Positions 27,776 to 39,300 of a DNA stretch of 64,000 nt are shown piece after piece. Numbering within the stretch: the first letter of the stretch is position 1; every line of letters begins with the position of its first letter. Location of the stretch: positions 620,001-684,000 of the forward strand of contig OZ244807.1 in NCBI GenBank assembly GCA_965220185.1, in the 5' to 3' direction. The notes under the pieces are model-generated. The model saw only the letters and a program-made list of their open reading frames with translations. It searched no databases and was not told the origin of the DNA. This DNA comes from Azotimanducus sp965220185. Its GTDB lineage: Bacteria > Pseudomonadota > Gammaproteobacteria > Pseudomonadales > Azotimanducaceae. A program made the position numbers and the translations under genes.

Positions 27776-29476
27776 GTGAGCGGCCGCATACCTGAAACTT
27801 TCATTCGCTCACTGCTCGACCGGGCGGACATTGTTGAATACATCGGCGCAGGGCTCAAACTCACCAAGAAAGGCAAGGATTACTGGGCGTGCTGTCCGTT
27901 CCATCAAGAGAAAACGCCATCTTTCTCAGTCTCTAGCGAGCGGCAGGCCTATCACTGCTTCGGCTGCAAAGCCGGAGGCAATGTGATTGGATTCATCATG
28001 GCGCGCAACAATGTCGATTACGTTGGAGCCATCGAAACCCTCGCCGCGCATTACAGTATGGAGGTGCCGCGCGAAGGCGGCGGACGAGAACGCCCAGACC
28101 AGGGCATTTACGATATTCTTGCCGAAGCCGCCTCCTGCTTCGTGACTTGGCTGCAAGATGCGGACAAGGGCACGAAAGCGCGAGAATACATAGAGCACCG
28201 CCGTCTCAAGAAAGAGACCATCGAGCATTTCAGTCTCGGCTTCGTCCCGCCCGGCTGGGACAATCTGCTCGCAAAACTCGGCACAGATGAGGCGCGGCGC
28301 GAGCTGCTGCACAAGGCCGGTCTTGCCAGACGACGAGATTCGGATAATGGACTCTACGATATGTTCCGCGGCCGCCTGATGTTTCCAATCCGCGATGTGC
28401 GCGGCCGCATCATCGGCTTCGGCGGCCGCACACTTGGAGGCGATGAGCCCAAGTACATCAACTCCCCGCAAACGCCCGTCTTTCACAAGGCGCGTGAACT
28501 CTACGGGCTCTTTGAGGCTCGGCAAGCAAGCAGGCGTATTGAGTCATTCGTCCTCGTCGAAGGCTACACCGATGTCATCGCCCTGCATCAAGCTGGCATC
28601 ACCAATGGCGTTGCCACACTCGGTACCGCCGTCGGCGAACCGCATTTCCGAGCCCTTTTTCGCTACGCCGATGAGATTGCCTGCTGCTTTGATGGCGACA
28701 CAGCGGGCCGCTCCGCCGCGCGCGCCGCCATGCTGCAATCCATTCCCGCTCTCGCCGTCAACAAGCGGCTCAAGTTCGCTTTTTTGCCTGAAGGAGAAGA
28801 CCCGGACAGCCTCGTGTCCACGCAGGGCGCGAGAGCCTTCAACAAGCGATTATCCACCGCTGACCTGTTCTCGGAATACTTCTTTGAGGAAATGCACGCG
28901 GGCCTCAATTTGGCAGCGCTTGAAGACCAAGCGCGCCTAAAGCATCTTGCCGAGCCAGAAATCGAGCGATTGCCCGCAACGCCCCTCAAGGAACTGATGC
29001 GCACCCGGCTCGCCGAATTGACCGGCACGACCGCGCGTGCATCGCACATGCCAGCAACCGAGGCGAGGCGTTATCAACCCGATGAGCCAACTGGCACCAA
29101 GAGGGATCCAATAAGCCTTCTGAGGCAGCGAATCCTGTCGATCCTGATTCACCACCCTTCATTGTTCGCGAGCCTCAAAGAAGACCATCGCGCAGCCCTG
29201 ATCGCTGGCAGCACCGACAGCCTAGCTGCGCTTGGCGAGTATTTGAACAAGAACAAATCCGCCGACGCCGCAACGATTTACGGGTTCTTCCTCAGCAGCG
29301 AACACGAGCGGGCGCTCAAAGCAGCAGCTGCCAAGCAGTTTGATCTCGCGAGCGACCTACTCGTCGCCGAGCTCACCGAGGGCACGTCGCGACTCGTCGA
29401 ATTGCAGGCGCGCGAAAGCCGCAGGCACGCATTGGGGCAACGATTGAGGGCGACGGCGGAAGCGGAAGCGAGCTAA
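27776..29476 (+). CDS. dnaG: DNA primase
   Basis: This 566-residue protein has the N-terminal zinc-binding domain (CCPFHQEKTPSFSV ... HCFGCKAGG, residues about 39-65). The catalytic core has RGRLMFPIRD, GFGGRTLGG, the TOPRIM motif VLVEGYTDVIALHQAG and acidic CCFDGDTAGRSAA. The C-terminal part (about 440-560) is the helicase-binding domain. It makes RNA primers at the replication fork. It starts with GTG at 27776. Unusually, rpoD is convergent rather than co-directional downstream. Confidence 0.96.
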   Translation: MSGRIPETFIRSLLDRADIVEYIGAGLKLTKKGKDYWACCPFHQEKTPSFSVSSERQAYHCFGCKAGGNVIGFIMARNNVDYVGAIETLAAHYSMEVPREGGGRERPDQGIYDILAEAASCFVTWLQDADKGTKAREYIEHRRLKKETIEHFSLGFVPPGWDNLLAKLGTDEARRELLHKAGLARRRDSDNGLYDMFRGRLMFPIRDVRGRIIGFGGRTLGGDEPKYINSPQTPVFHKARELYGLFEARQASRRIESFVLVEGYTDVIALHQAGITNGVATLGTAVGEPHFRALFRYADEIACCFDGDTAGRSAARAAMLQSIPALAVNKRLKFAFLPEGEDPDSLVSTQGARAFNKRLSTADLFSEYFFEEMHAGLNLAALEDQARLKHLAEPEIERLPATPLKELMRTRLAELTGTTARASHMPATEARRYQPDEPTGTKRDPISLLRQRILSILIHHPSLFASLKEDHRAALIAGSTDSLAALGEYLNKNKSADAATIYGFFLSSEHERALKAAAAKQFDLASDLLVAELTEGTSRLVELQARESRRHALGQRLRATAEAEAS

Positions 29477-29526
29477 AGGGCCGTGATGGCATCCGAGCCG
29501 CAGGCTTCGGCTGTCCATACTGAATC

Positions 29527-29708
29527 CTAGGAGCCTGCGCCGTAGGAATTCAGGGCTGCAAATCCGCTTCCGCTCGCCCCTTTGAACATTTGACCTTGTT
29601 CGATTCGATTTCGTCAAATATGGCCCGATATTATCCTCAATCGACCGCCCAAACGGGCGGCGGAATCGAATTTTCGCTTTCCTGAATTTCTACGGCGCAG
29701 ACTCCTAG
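29527..29708. mobile_element. MITE-like element between dnaG and rpoD, with CTAG ends and a terminator-like hairpin
   Basis: CTAG at 29527-29530 and 29705-29708 flanks a 174-bp sequence whose ends are 24-bp inverted repeats with two mismatches (GAGCCTGCGCCGTAGG at left; complement of GAGTCTGCGCCGTAGA at right). It has no coding capacity. A stem CCGCCC-AAAC-GGGCGG at 29645-29660, in the 264-base gap between the convergent dnaG and rpoD, could terminate transcription from one or both sides. Confidence 0.75.
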
Positions 29709-29740
29709 CCGAAGTTGAGGCCGAGCTTCACCGTAGAGCG

Positions 29741-31534
29741 TTATGTCACGTCGTCAAGAAAGCTGCGCAGCGAGTCGGCACGGCTCGGGTGGCGCAGCTT
29801 CCGAAGTGCCTTGGCTTCGATCTGACGAATGCGCTCGCGCGTCACATCGAACTGCTTGCCGACTTCCTCAAGCGTATGGTCTTGATTCATGTGAATGCCG
29901 AAGCGCATGCGCAGCACCTTGGCCTCGCGCGCGGTGAGCGTCGAAAGAACACTGTTGGTCGCTTCCTTGAGGCTCTCCGAGGTCGTTTTGTCAACCGGCG
30001 AGCTCGCCGATGCGTCTTCGAGAAAATCGCCGAGATGAGTGTCTTCATCGTCGCCCACAGGGGTCTCCATGGAGATAGGCTCCTTGGCGATTTTCAATAC
30101 TTTTCGCACCTTGTCTTCGGGCATCTCCATGCGCTCGCCAAGCTCTTCCGGGGTTGGCTGTCGTCCCATTTCCTGCACCATCTGCCTTGATACACGATTG
30201 AGCTTGTTGATGGTCTCGATCATGTGCACGGGGATTCGGATGGTGCGCGCCTGATCAGCGATCGACCGCGTGATAGCTTGCCGAATCCACCAGGTGGCAT
30301 AGGTAGAGAATTTGTAGCCGCGCCGATATTCAAATTTGTCCACCGCCTTCATAAGGCCGATGTTGCCTTCTTGAATGAGATCGAGGAACAGCAGGCCGCG
30401 GTTGGTGTACTTTTTGGCAATCGAGATGACGAGACGGAGGTTCGCTTCAACCATATCGCGCTTCGCATGGCGCGCTTTGGTCTCACCCATCGACATTTCC
30501 CGATTGATGCTACGGATATCCTGCACCGTCAAGCCGAGATCCGCACAGTGCTCTTGCAGCTTCGCTTGGGCGCGAAGAATCTCCGGCCGAAAGACCATAA
30601 GACGCTTGCTGCCTTCGCCTTCCGCGCCGATTTTCTCGTCGATCCAATCAGGATTGAAGGGGCTCTGCCGCATCCATTTGAGAACTTCCTGTCGCGGCAG
30701 ACCCGCCCGCTTGTGACACAAATTGAATATCTTGCTTTCCTGCTCCTTGACAAGCTCAAGAGAGCTTCGTGGCAGGTCCACTATCTCTGCGAAGTGACGC
30801 GGTGCCAGTTTGAGCATGGAAAATGCATGGCCGAGCTTGGCAAGCGCGGTATTCGCTTCATCACTGCCGTAGCCGTGTTTGTCGATGACTTTGCGGGCCT
30901 GATTGTAGTGTCGGCGAACAAGCGTAAAGCGCCGCCGCGCTTCTTTGGGATCCGGTCCCTTTGGCTTTTCGTCGTCCGAGTTGTCCTTGGTCTCTTTTTC
31001 TTCCGGGCTTCCTGGGCGGCTGATTTGCAGCTCCGGATCGAGATAGCCTGCCAGAAGATCGCCGATTCGTTCGCGCTCTCGCACTTGTTTCCAGGTTTGC
31101 AGCACGTATTCGACCGTACCGGGAAACCTGGCCATGGCCGTCATCATGTCGCGCAAGCCTTCTTCAATGCGCTTGGCGATGGCGATTTCGCCTTCTCGCG
31201 TCAACAGATCAACTGTGCCCATCTCGCGCATGTACATGCGCACCGGATCGGTGGTGCGTCCAGTTTCGCTTTCCACCGCCGCCAAGGCGGCCGCCGCTTC
31301 CTCGGCGGCAAGCTCGTCGGCGGCGGCATCGCCCGATTCGATGAGTTCATCGGCATCGGGCACATGCTCGAACACACGAATGCCAGCACCTTCAAGCATC
31401 ACCACGATTTCAGCGATCTCGTCGGTGTCGAGAATGTCCTGAGGCAGGTGGTCGTTGACTTCGCCGTAGGTCAGGTAGCCCTGATCAGTGCCTTTGGAGA
31501 TGAGTTCTTTGATGTGGGAATGAGCTTTTTGCAC
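29741..31534 (-). CDS. rpoD: Primary RNA polymerase sigma factor RpoD
   Basis: This 597-residue protein has region 1.1 (HIKELISKGTDQGYLTYGE), region 1.2 (DPVRMYMREMGTVDLLTREGE), the acidic non-conserved region (about 170-330), region 2 (NLRLVISIAKKYTNRGLLFL, DKFEYRRGYKFSTYATWWIR), region 3 (PVHMIETINKL) and region 4 helix-turn-helix (TLEEVGKQFDVTRERIRQIE). It is the housekeeping sigma-70. It starts with GTG at 31534, with AGG a few bases upstream, and faces dnaG. Confidence 0.98.
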   Translation of the reverse strand: MQKAHSHIKELISKGTDQGYLTYGEVNDHLPQDILDTDEIAEIVVMLEGAGIRVFEHVPDADELIESGDAAADELAAEEAAAALAAVESETGRTTDPVRMYMREMGTVDLLTREGEIAIAKRIEEGLRDMMTAMARFPGTVEYVLQTWKQVRERERIGDLLAGYLDPELQISRPGSPEEKETKDNSDDEKPKGPDPKEARRRFTLVRRHYNQARKVIDKHGYGSDEANTALAKLGHAFSMLKLAPRHFAEIVDLPRSSLELVKEQESKIFNLCHKRAGLPRQEVLKWMRQSPFNPDWIDEKIGAEGEGSKRLMVFRPEILRAQAKLQEHCADLGLTVQDIRSINREMSMGETKARHAKRDMVEANLRLVISIAKKYTNRGLLFLDLIQEGNIGLMKAVDKFEYRRGYKFSTYATWWIRQAITRSIADQARTIRIPVHMIETINKLNRVSRQMVQEMGRQPTPEELGERMEMPEDKVRKVLKIAKEPISMETPVGDDEDTHLGDFLEDASASSPVDKTTSESLKEATNSVLSTLTAREAKVLRMRFGIHMNQDHTLEEVGKQFDVTRERIRQIEAKALRKLRHPSRADSLRSFLDDVT

Positions 31535-31591
31535 GTTAACCTGAGATCAAGTGAGGGGAAGCGCGGGACTAGGGGTTTTTGCCAACTGGGC

Positions 31592-31620
31592 ATTGTACTT
31601 ACTGCGCATGAAAGTAGCAA
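31592..31620 (-). promoter_or_regulatory. Likely sigma-70 promoter of rpoD
   Basis: On the minus strand TTGCTA (31615-31620) and TACAAT (31592-31597) are separated by exactly 17 bases, about 58 bases before the rpoD start, in an AT-rich region. Confidence 0.6.
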
Positions 31621-31827
31621 TACAGTGTTGTTTCAAATATCTTGTTCGATGGTTGTGTTCAATTTCATACCGCTATGGACAATTTTCGTTGCGATAAACG
31701 TAACAATCAACGTTACAATCAAGATAGACATCATGTGTGGCTTGCATCTTGTCCATATTGTTTTCGCAAGACAACTTATTTGAGGGGCACCTAGCAACGC
31801 CTGCAATAAAGTTCATTCTACCGATAC

Positions 31828-33156
31828 GTGTCAACTATGTCAGATCGCAAGCGACTCACTGCTGCGTTTGTCGCCTCTGTTCGTCATTCAGGACGCGCGA
31901 AGGGGCCCGAACGGCACGGCGACGGCGGTGGACTCGGTTTAATGCTCAATGTGCAGCCAGGTGGTGGTAAGAGTTGGGTGCAGTGCTTGGTGATCCGCGG
32001 CGAACGCCGAACCTTCGGCATCGGTGCCTTCCCCCTCACCACACTCAAGCAAGCGCGTGAAATAGCCTTCAACAATAAGCGCGCTGCGCGCGCTGGACGC
32101 GACCCCATCGCTGAACGCGACCGGTTGCACAATCGACCGCCCACATTCAAAACCGCCGCTGAGGAAGTGATGAGGCTACTTGAGCCGGAGCTAACCAATC
32201 CAAAGAGCATTCTTCAATGGCGGTCGAGCTTGACGTTCTACGTCTATCCGTTACTCGGCCGAATGCGCGTGGACGCGATCACGACCTCCGATGTGTTGAC
32301 TGTGCTGTCACCGATTTGGGCGCACAAGCGCGAAACCGCCTCGCGCGTGCGGCAACGCATCTCGGCCGCGATGCGCTGGTCGATGGCAAACGGCTTCAGG
32401 GCTGACGATCCCGCCGCGAAAGAGGTGATCATGCAGGTATTGCCTAAGCGCCGTGCGCCCGTCAACCATTTCCCCGCGCTGCCCTACTCCGAAGTCGGCG
32501 CGTTCATAAAGATCTTGCGACAAGCTGATGTGACCATTTCGAGCAAGCTCGCGTTGGAGTTTCTGGTGCTTACGGCAACAAGGTCCGGCGAGGTGCGCAA
32601 GGCGACTTGGAGTGAGATTGACATCGATACGAAACTCTGGACCATTCCCGCCGAACGCATGAAGGCTCGCCGAACGCATCGTGTGCCCCTGTCCAATCGT
32701 GCGCTGCATATCCTCAAGTCTGCCGCCCAACTACCCGGCCCCAACCCTCAGCGCCTACTCTTCCCGTCACCGCGCGGCAAAGTCCTGAGAGACGATGCGC
32801 TCTCGAAAATAACGCGCGACCTGAAAATCAAGGCTGTACCGCACGGTTTTCGGTCAACTTTCCGTGACTGGGCATCGGAGCAAACTTCGACACCACACGC
32901 GGTGATGGAGGCAGCACTTTCGCATGTCATTCCAAACGCTGCGGAAGCCGCTTACGCACGATCAGACCTGTTGCAAGCACGTCGAAAACTCATGCAGCTT
33001 TGGGCGGGTCATGTCAGCACAGTAAAGCGGGCCCCAAAACCGGTCAAAAACATCGAATATACCGCTATCGAGTCAGCAGAAAAGTCTACAGATACGATAC
33101 AACGAATGTTACAACAGCTTGAGCTACTTCTTGACGAAAACCTAGATTTTGAATGA
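31828..33156 (+). CDS. P4-type tyrosine recombinase / integrase
   Basis: The product has 442 residues. The N-terminal arm-binding DUF4102-like domain (RHGDGGGLGLMLNVQPGGGK ... IGAFPLTTLKQAREIA) is followed by a core-binding domain (about 105-195) and a catalytic domain with Arg in TATRSGEVRKATW, HGFRSTFRDWA (H-x-x-R) and a C-terminal SHVIPNAAEAAYAR with His and the nucleophile Tyr. It would integrate a genomic island. GTG 31828 or ATG 31837 can start it. Immediately downstream lies a decapitated adhesin frame; no tRNA, excisionase or other island gene is adjacent, so the island appears reduced. Confidence 0.9.
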   Translation: MSTMSDRKRLTAAFVASVRHSGRAKGPERHGDGGGLGLMLNVQPGGGKSWVQCLVIRGERRTFGIGAFPLTTLKQAREIAFNNKRAARAGRDPIAERDRLHNRPPTFKTAAEEVMRLLEPELTNPKSILQWRSSLTFYVYPLLGRMRVDAITTSDVLTVLSPIWAHKRETASRVRQRISAAMRWSMANGFRADDPAAKEVIMQVLPKRRAPVNHFPALPYSEVGAFIKILRQADVTISSKLALEFLVLTATRSGEVRKATWSEIDIDTKLWTIPAERMKARRTHRVPLSNRALHILKSAAQLPGPNPQRLLFPSPRGKVLRDDALSKITRDLKIKAVPHGFRSTFRDWASEQTSTPHAVMEAALSHVIPNAAEAAYARSDLLQARRKLMQLWAGHVSTVKRAPKPVKNIEYTAIESAEKSTDTIQRMLQQLELLLDENLDFE

Positions 33157-33308
33157 TAAATCAGCAACTTATACAATAGCTTGTTGAGGACGCCGCCACA
33201 GCCACAATCAAGATCACCATCACCGGCGTCAACGACGACCCCACCATCGAGGTTGCAGGCGGCGGCGATTCTGACTCCACCCACGCCGGTATTGTCGCCA
33301 ACCTCACG

Positions 33309-36300
33309 GTGCCCGAGAACTCCGAAGACGCCGTTCCCGGCGCCGCCGGCCATGTCCTCGGCCTGATCACCCTCGACGACATCGACGCCAGCGACGAGCC
33401 GGCCGCCGCAAACGTCACAGTCGACGACGACCGCTTCCAGGTCATCGACTATCCCGCCGACGACCCGCGCCCCTGGCTCACCCTCAAGCCCGGCGTGATG
33501 CTCGACTTCGAGGCTGAGAACGCGGATGGCGATCCGACCATCGACCTCAAGCTCACCGTCACCGACGGCAACGGCGGCTCCGCTTCCACCACCGTCACCG
33601 TCACCGTCGAGGACGTCAACGAGGCGCCTTCGGCGCCGGCGCTGGACGCGGCGGACGGCGCGCTGACGGTCGCGGAGAACGACGAAGCCGGCGGCAACAT
33701 CGGCACGCTGTCGTCGAGCGACCCGGAAGGCGGCAAGGTCACCTTCAGCGTCGACGACCCCCACTTCGAGATCGAGACGCTCGGCGACACGGCGGTTCTC
33801 AAGTACAAGGCCGGCGCCGGCATCGACTACGAGGGCGAGAAGGTCGTGGACGGCAAGCTCACCATCATGCTGACCGCGACCGACGGGGACGGCCTTGTCT
33901 CCGAGGCGAAGCCCGTCGAGATCACCGTCACCAACGTCAACGAGGCGCCCGAAATCAAGGTGGCGGGCGCTGGCGACGCGGACTCCACCGCGGGCGGCAT
34001 CACCGCCTCCTTCACACAGCCGGAGAACACCGACGACGCCGTCCCCGGCGCGGCGGGCGCCGTGCTCGGCCTGATCACGCTGTCCGACCCCGACGCGGGC
34101 GACACGCACACGGTCACGGTGGACGATGACCGCTTTCAAGTCATCGACCACGCTGGCGCCAAATGGCTCACCCTGAAGGCTGGCCAGTCCCTCGACTTCG
34201 AGGAGGCCGCCTCCATCGACCTCACCCTCACCGTCACCGACGCTGGCGGTCTCACAGGCACCGCCGAAGTCACCATCGCCGTCACCAATGTCAACGAGGC
34301 GCCGATGATCGAAGTTGTTGACAGCACGACCCCCGACGGCATGCCAGCGCGCTCGAACATCCCTGAGAACGAGGCTGGCGTGCCTGTCGGCGAGATCAAG
34401 GTCTCGGACGAAGACGCGGCCGATCAGGAACTCGGTAAGGACGACATCACGCTCTCGGGCGCTGGCGCCATGTACTTTGAAGTGTCGGCCGATGCGGACG
34501 GTGGCCTCTGGCTCAAGCTGAAGGACGGCGTGTCCCTGAACTTCGAGGAGACGCCCTCGGTCACGGTCGAGGTGACCGTCGCCGACAACGAGGGCTTGAA
34601 GGTGTCCGACACCGTGACCGTCACCGTCGGCAACATCAACGAGCCGCCGGGCATCTCGGTGGACGGCGCGATGATCGCGGAGAACAAGACCGGCAAGGTC
34701 GGCACCGTGACGGTCACGGACAACGAGGAGATGAGAGACATCACCCTCGACGTGGAGGACATCCGCGTTGTCGGCCGCGACGACTTCGAGGTGGTGGAGA
34801 CGGCCTCCGGCGACTACGAACTGCGCCTGACCAAAGCCCTGGACTTCGAGTCCGACGCGGTGATGAAGGAAGACGATTTCACTGGCTACGTTGAAGTGGT
34901 CCTTGAGATCAAGGACGAAGGGCTCGCGGGCAGCGACCCGATCACCACCACGGAGACCATCCGCGTCACGATAACGAACGAGGACGAGGCGCCGACGATC
35001 TCGGTCATGGACGGGGAGACGCCGGACAGCAGGCCTGCGGTTTCAGTGATCGACGAGAACAGCAACGCCGACGGCGACGTTCCGGTCGGCCTGATCACGG
35101 CGTCCGATCCCGAGGACGGGGACTTCACGGCGGAAGACATCATGATCACAGGTGCGGATGCAGAGTCGTTCACTGTGAAGGCGGACGACGAAGGCATGCT
35201 ATGGCTGATGCTGAAGCAGGGCGCTTCGGCGGACCACGAGGCCGACGAGGGATCGCTGACAGCGACGCTCACTGTTGACGACGGCACCAACGCCCCTGCT
35301 TCGACGACTTTCATGCTCACCATCGAGAATGTCAACGAGGCTCCGATCGCTTTCGGCACGGCAAAGCTCTTCGTGGATCACGACAAGGATCCCAAGACTC
35401 CGGATGAGCCGGAGGGGGATTTGCCTCCGACCTATTCCTGGAACGTCGATGAGGAGAAGTCCTACAGGATCGATGTCACCGACTTGTTCAAGGATGAGGA
35501 CGGCGACACCCTGTTCGACTACTCGATCAAGGGCGAGAAGCCTGAGTGGCTCGAGCTCGCCGAGGAGCGCGTTGACGGCAGATCGATCATTACTCTCGGC
35601 GGCGAGCCCGAGCCAAAGGATCGCGCGGGCTACTGGGAAGTCGAGCTTGTGGCCACCGACCAAGGTGGCGCATCGGGGTCTTTCCCGCTGAAGATCATTG
35701 CGGATGACGGGAATGACCGCATCACCGGCATCACCTTTGCCAATGCCGATGGCGAAGATAGTGGCTTCTTTGAAGCCGACGTGGACGAGAACGTTGAGTC
35801 CGGCGTCTTTATCGGCACGTTTTCCGCCGCCGACCCCGACGACCCCCGCCACGCCAACGGCATGACGACCTGGAAGGTCGAGGGCGATGACAGGTTTGAA
35901 ATCGATAAGATGACTGGTCGCCTGTCGCTCTCAACGGGCAAGCGTCTCGACCACGAAGCCGAGGGCGGGATCGTTCTCACGGTGACTGCGGTTGACGGCG
36001 GCGATCCCGAATCAACAATGACCAGAGTCTTCACCGTCAATGTTGTCGATCGGAACGATGCGCCCAAGGCCGGCCTCATAGGCAACTGGTGGGTGACGGT
36101 GGACGAGGACTTGGACACCGGTGCCGAGAAGGGCGATGCGGACTTCATCGAAAAGGGAAGCTGGCTCAGCTTCAGCCTGGAGACTTGGATGAGGAATGCG
36201 GATGGCACCGTTGCCCGCGATGCTCGCCCAGCATTCACCGACGATGACATTGCAGGCGAGGACACGCTGACCTATTCACTTGTCAGCGGGCCTTCTTGGC

Positions 36301-39300
36301 TGGGCATTGACCCCGCCACCGGCGCGCTCTTCAACAAGGAAGGCATGGCCGCCACCGAGACGGGCATCGAGACCGTCAGGGTTCGCGCCACCGACAAGGC
36401 CGGGGAGTCGGCGGAGGCCACGTTCCGGATTGCGGTGGTGGTTTCCGACAGGAACGACTCTGGCGCCTTCACGGACAACGACAGCCCAGACATCAAGGCG
36501 GATGAGAGGGACATACCGGAGAACGCCAAGGCTGGCACGGTCGTGGCGACATTCACCGTGACCGACAACGACCTGCCTGTCGGGGCGATACACCCTTGGG
36601 GAAGGCTTTCCGTTTCAATTCAAACGGACGCTCAAGGCGATTCTTTGGATCAGGCCCCTGGGATTCTTGCGGACATGAATCCGAGTAACGACCTCTTTAC
36701 CCTGCATCGCACCGGCACAAGCGGTGACACGGCGAGCTACGAGGTTCGGCTGACCAAGCTAGGCGCCGACCGACTGAACGCTGATGAGGTCGGAGGTGTA
36801 GCCGTTGACGAAGTGACGCTCACCATCCGGGCTGCGGACGGGTCATTCGCAGGAGGCCTGGACACCATCTCGGCCCCTTCCCAAGGGGCGGACATCACAA
36901 CTGTTAGCTTCAAGATTGATGATGTCAACGAGCCGCCGAGCTATATGCCGGATGACCCCACTGACAGCAGTGAGTTGACTGGTGCCAATACTAAGGCAAG
37001 CCCGCTCACCTTCACCGTTGAGCAACAGCAAGATCCCGAAGATCCCGCCCGCATCTACCTGAATCTCACCAAGCTCTTTGGTGATCCGGACAGGAACCAT
37101 GACGACGAGGACATTTCGTTCACAGCGAGGCTCAGCCAGACGCCTTGGCTCAAGTTTGCAAGCTTCTGGAACGAGGATGAAAGACGGATGCAAAGCGGCC
37201 CGCAGGAGTGGGGCCATATTCGTTATGGACGTGACGAGGCGCAAGGCGGCACTGGTGCCAATGAGGATATTTCATGGCTATCGGGGGCCACTGACCCGGA
37301 TGAGGGAGACATCGTGCTGATCATTGACGTTGACCGAGACGGCAGCGATCTGGTTCAGGGCACTGCCCGCCCCGATCCTGCCGAGATCGCTCAGGACGCC
37401 GACGGCCTCATCACGATCACCGCAACGGATGATGACAACGCCTCTTCCGCGACGGAAATTGTCGTCGCCGTCAAGGATGAAAACCTTCCGGCGAGAGGCG
37501 ATGGCGTGTCGGTGTCCGACAAGACGCCAGCTCAGGGCCAACGTCTGACCATCCAGTTCAACGAGGAAGTGGATCCTGACTTCACGGGTTCCGAAGCCGT
37601 GGCCGGCAATCCAGTGCTTGTTGTCTACACTTGGACGAATGCGGGCGCTGACGGCGCCGGCACCGACGTTGTTCAAGAGTCCATTGACAACTCCGGCTAT
37701 CTCGTGAAGCCAACCGATGTTGGCGACATGCTCAAGGCAACAGTCAGGTACTACGAGTTGTACGACGATCCCGACACTGCAGCAGTTGGCTTCGATCTTG
37801 TGCTATCCGCCAGCGATGACGACGCGCTAGCCGCGCTCGACGACACATCCGGGGCGGTGAGGGACCGCCCAGACGCTGCCACTGGCACCTTCAGCGTGAC
37901 AACCAGCGCTAGCGAGTTGGCAATCACGTTGAACGGTCACAAGGACGCCGACGGTCTCGACGGAGTCACCCTAACCCATGCATGGGAATTCTCCAGCAAC
38001 GGCGTTGGCGGCTGGCAAGTATTTGCTGACAGTGACGCCAGCACCCCGTATACGACCGCTATCGGCGAGGCCCAGCAGAACACCTATGTCCGACTCGTGG
38101 TCACCTATGAAGATGGCGGCGGATTCAACGAGCGCCTTGTCAGCCAACCCGTCAAAGTTGGCGCTATCGACACCAAGGTCGCGCCTAAAATCAATGATGG
38201 CACGTCAGGCGCTGCTATCCCAGCAGGGAGAATACTGCGCTTGGACGAACTCGACGCCACAAAGGTCGACAAAGGAACTATCACCGTCGAGTGGATTGCT
38301 GGAGGCAAAACCGTTCATACCGGCGAAACCTATACGGTGAAAGCCGCGGACCGGGGCAGCATCAATGTCAAGGTCACCACCAGGGACGAGAACGGAGGCT
38401 TGGTTTCCATCGTGGAGAGTCAGCCTCGAACCCTTGTGGCGCAAGCGACTCCAAACTCTCCGCCGGTCGTGGATCCGGACGCCAGCAAGACCTTCGATCT
38501 AGGCGCCGCACCCGACAAGGACGGCGTCTTCAAGTCGCTGTCCGGAACGATAGACCTGGCAAGCCTCTTCAATGACATTGAAGGCATCGGGAGCTACGCT
38601 TTTGGCGCACCAACCGGCGGCGAATTTGGTGCGGACCTGATCGCTGCCGGCGTCCCCTTAGACCTGTACGCCGACCTGAACGATGATAACTCCGACCAGA
38701 TTCTGGTTGTGAATGAGGCGACTGGCGCAATCGAGTACCGCAGCACACAAGCCCAGGATCACGGCGGAGACGTCGGTGATGGCGCAGGCAACTTCATCAC
38801 CATGCAGTTGACGGCGACTGACGAAGGTAGACAGACCGCTAGCACCAACGTCATGCTCCGCATCGATGCGGCCGCGACCGGGATCAAAGTGGACACCATT
38901 GATGCTATGGCTGCTGCTACCGACAAGCCTTACGCGCTTATGGCAAACGCTGCGGGATACGCCGATAGTGCTACCGCACTGACTGAGGAAATAACGGTCA
39001 AGGCCGACGACAAGGGCGTGCAAACCAACCCGCAGGTCGCCGCCATGATTGACGTTCAGGATGACAACATGGGCAAGCACAAGTACGGTCAGTACGACTT
39101 CAAAGTCGTTGGCGACTGGGCGGGCGTGTTCGAGGTCGTGCGCGACGAGGCTGATGGCAGCAAGGCAACGCTACGCCTGGCGACCGGCGCGAAGCTCGAT
39201 TTTGAGGCCATCAAAGGCCCCCTTGATGACGATGGCAACAAGAGCATTGTGGTTCATGTCGAAGCGACTCCGGTCGACATGGCGAACAGCGGCTTCAAGG

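Noticed and set aside
30224..31783. 519-codon plus-strand reading frame
   Set aside because: It mirrors rpoD, which is unmistakable on the minus strand. The length reflects GC-rich codon bias of the real gene.
31760..33190. attL/attR pair for the integrase
   Set aside because: Only an 8-base match (CAACTTAT, near 31773 and 33165) was found; too short to support, and no tRNA adjoins the integrase.
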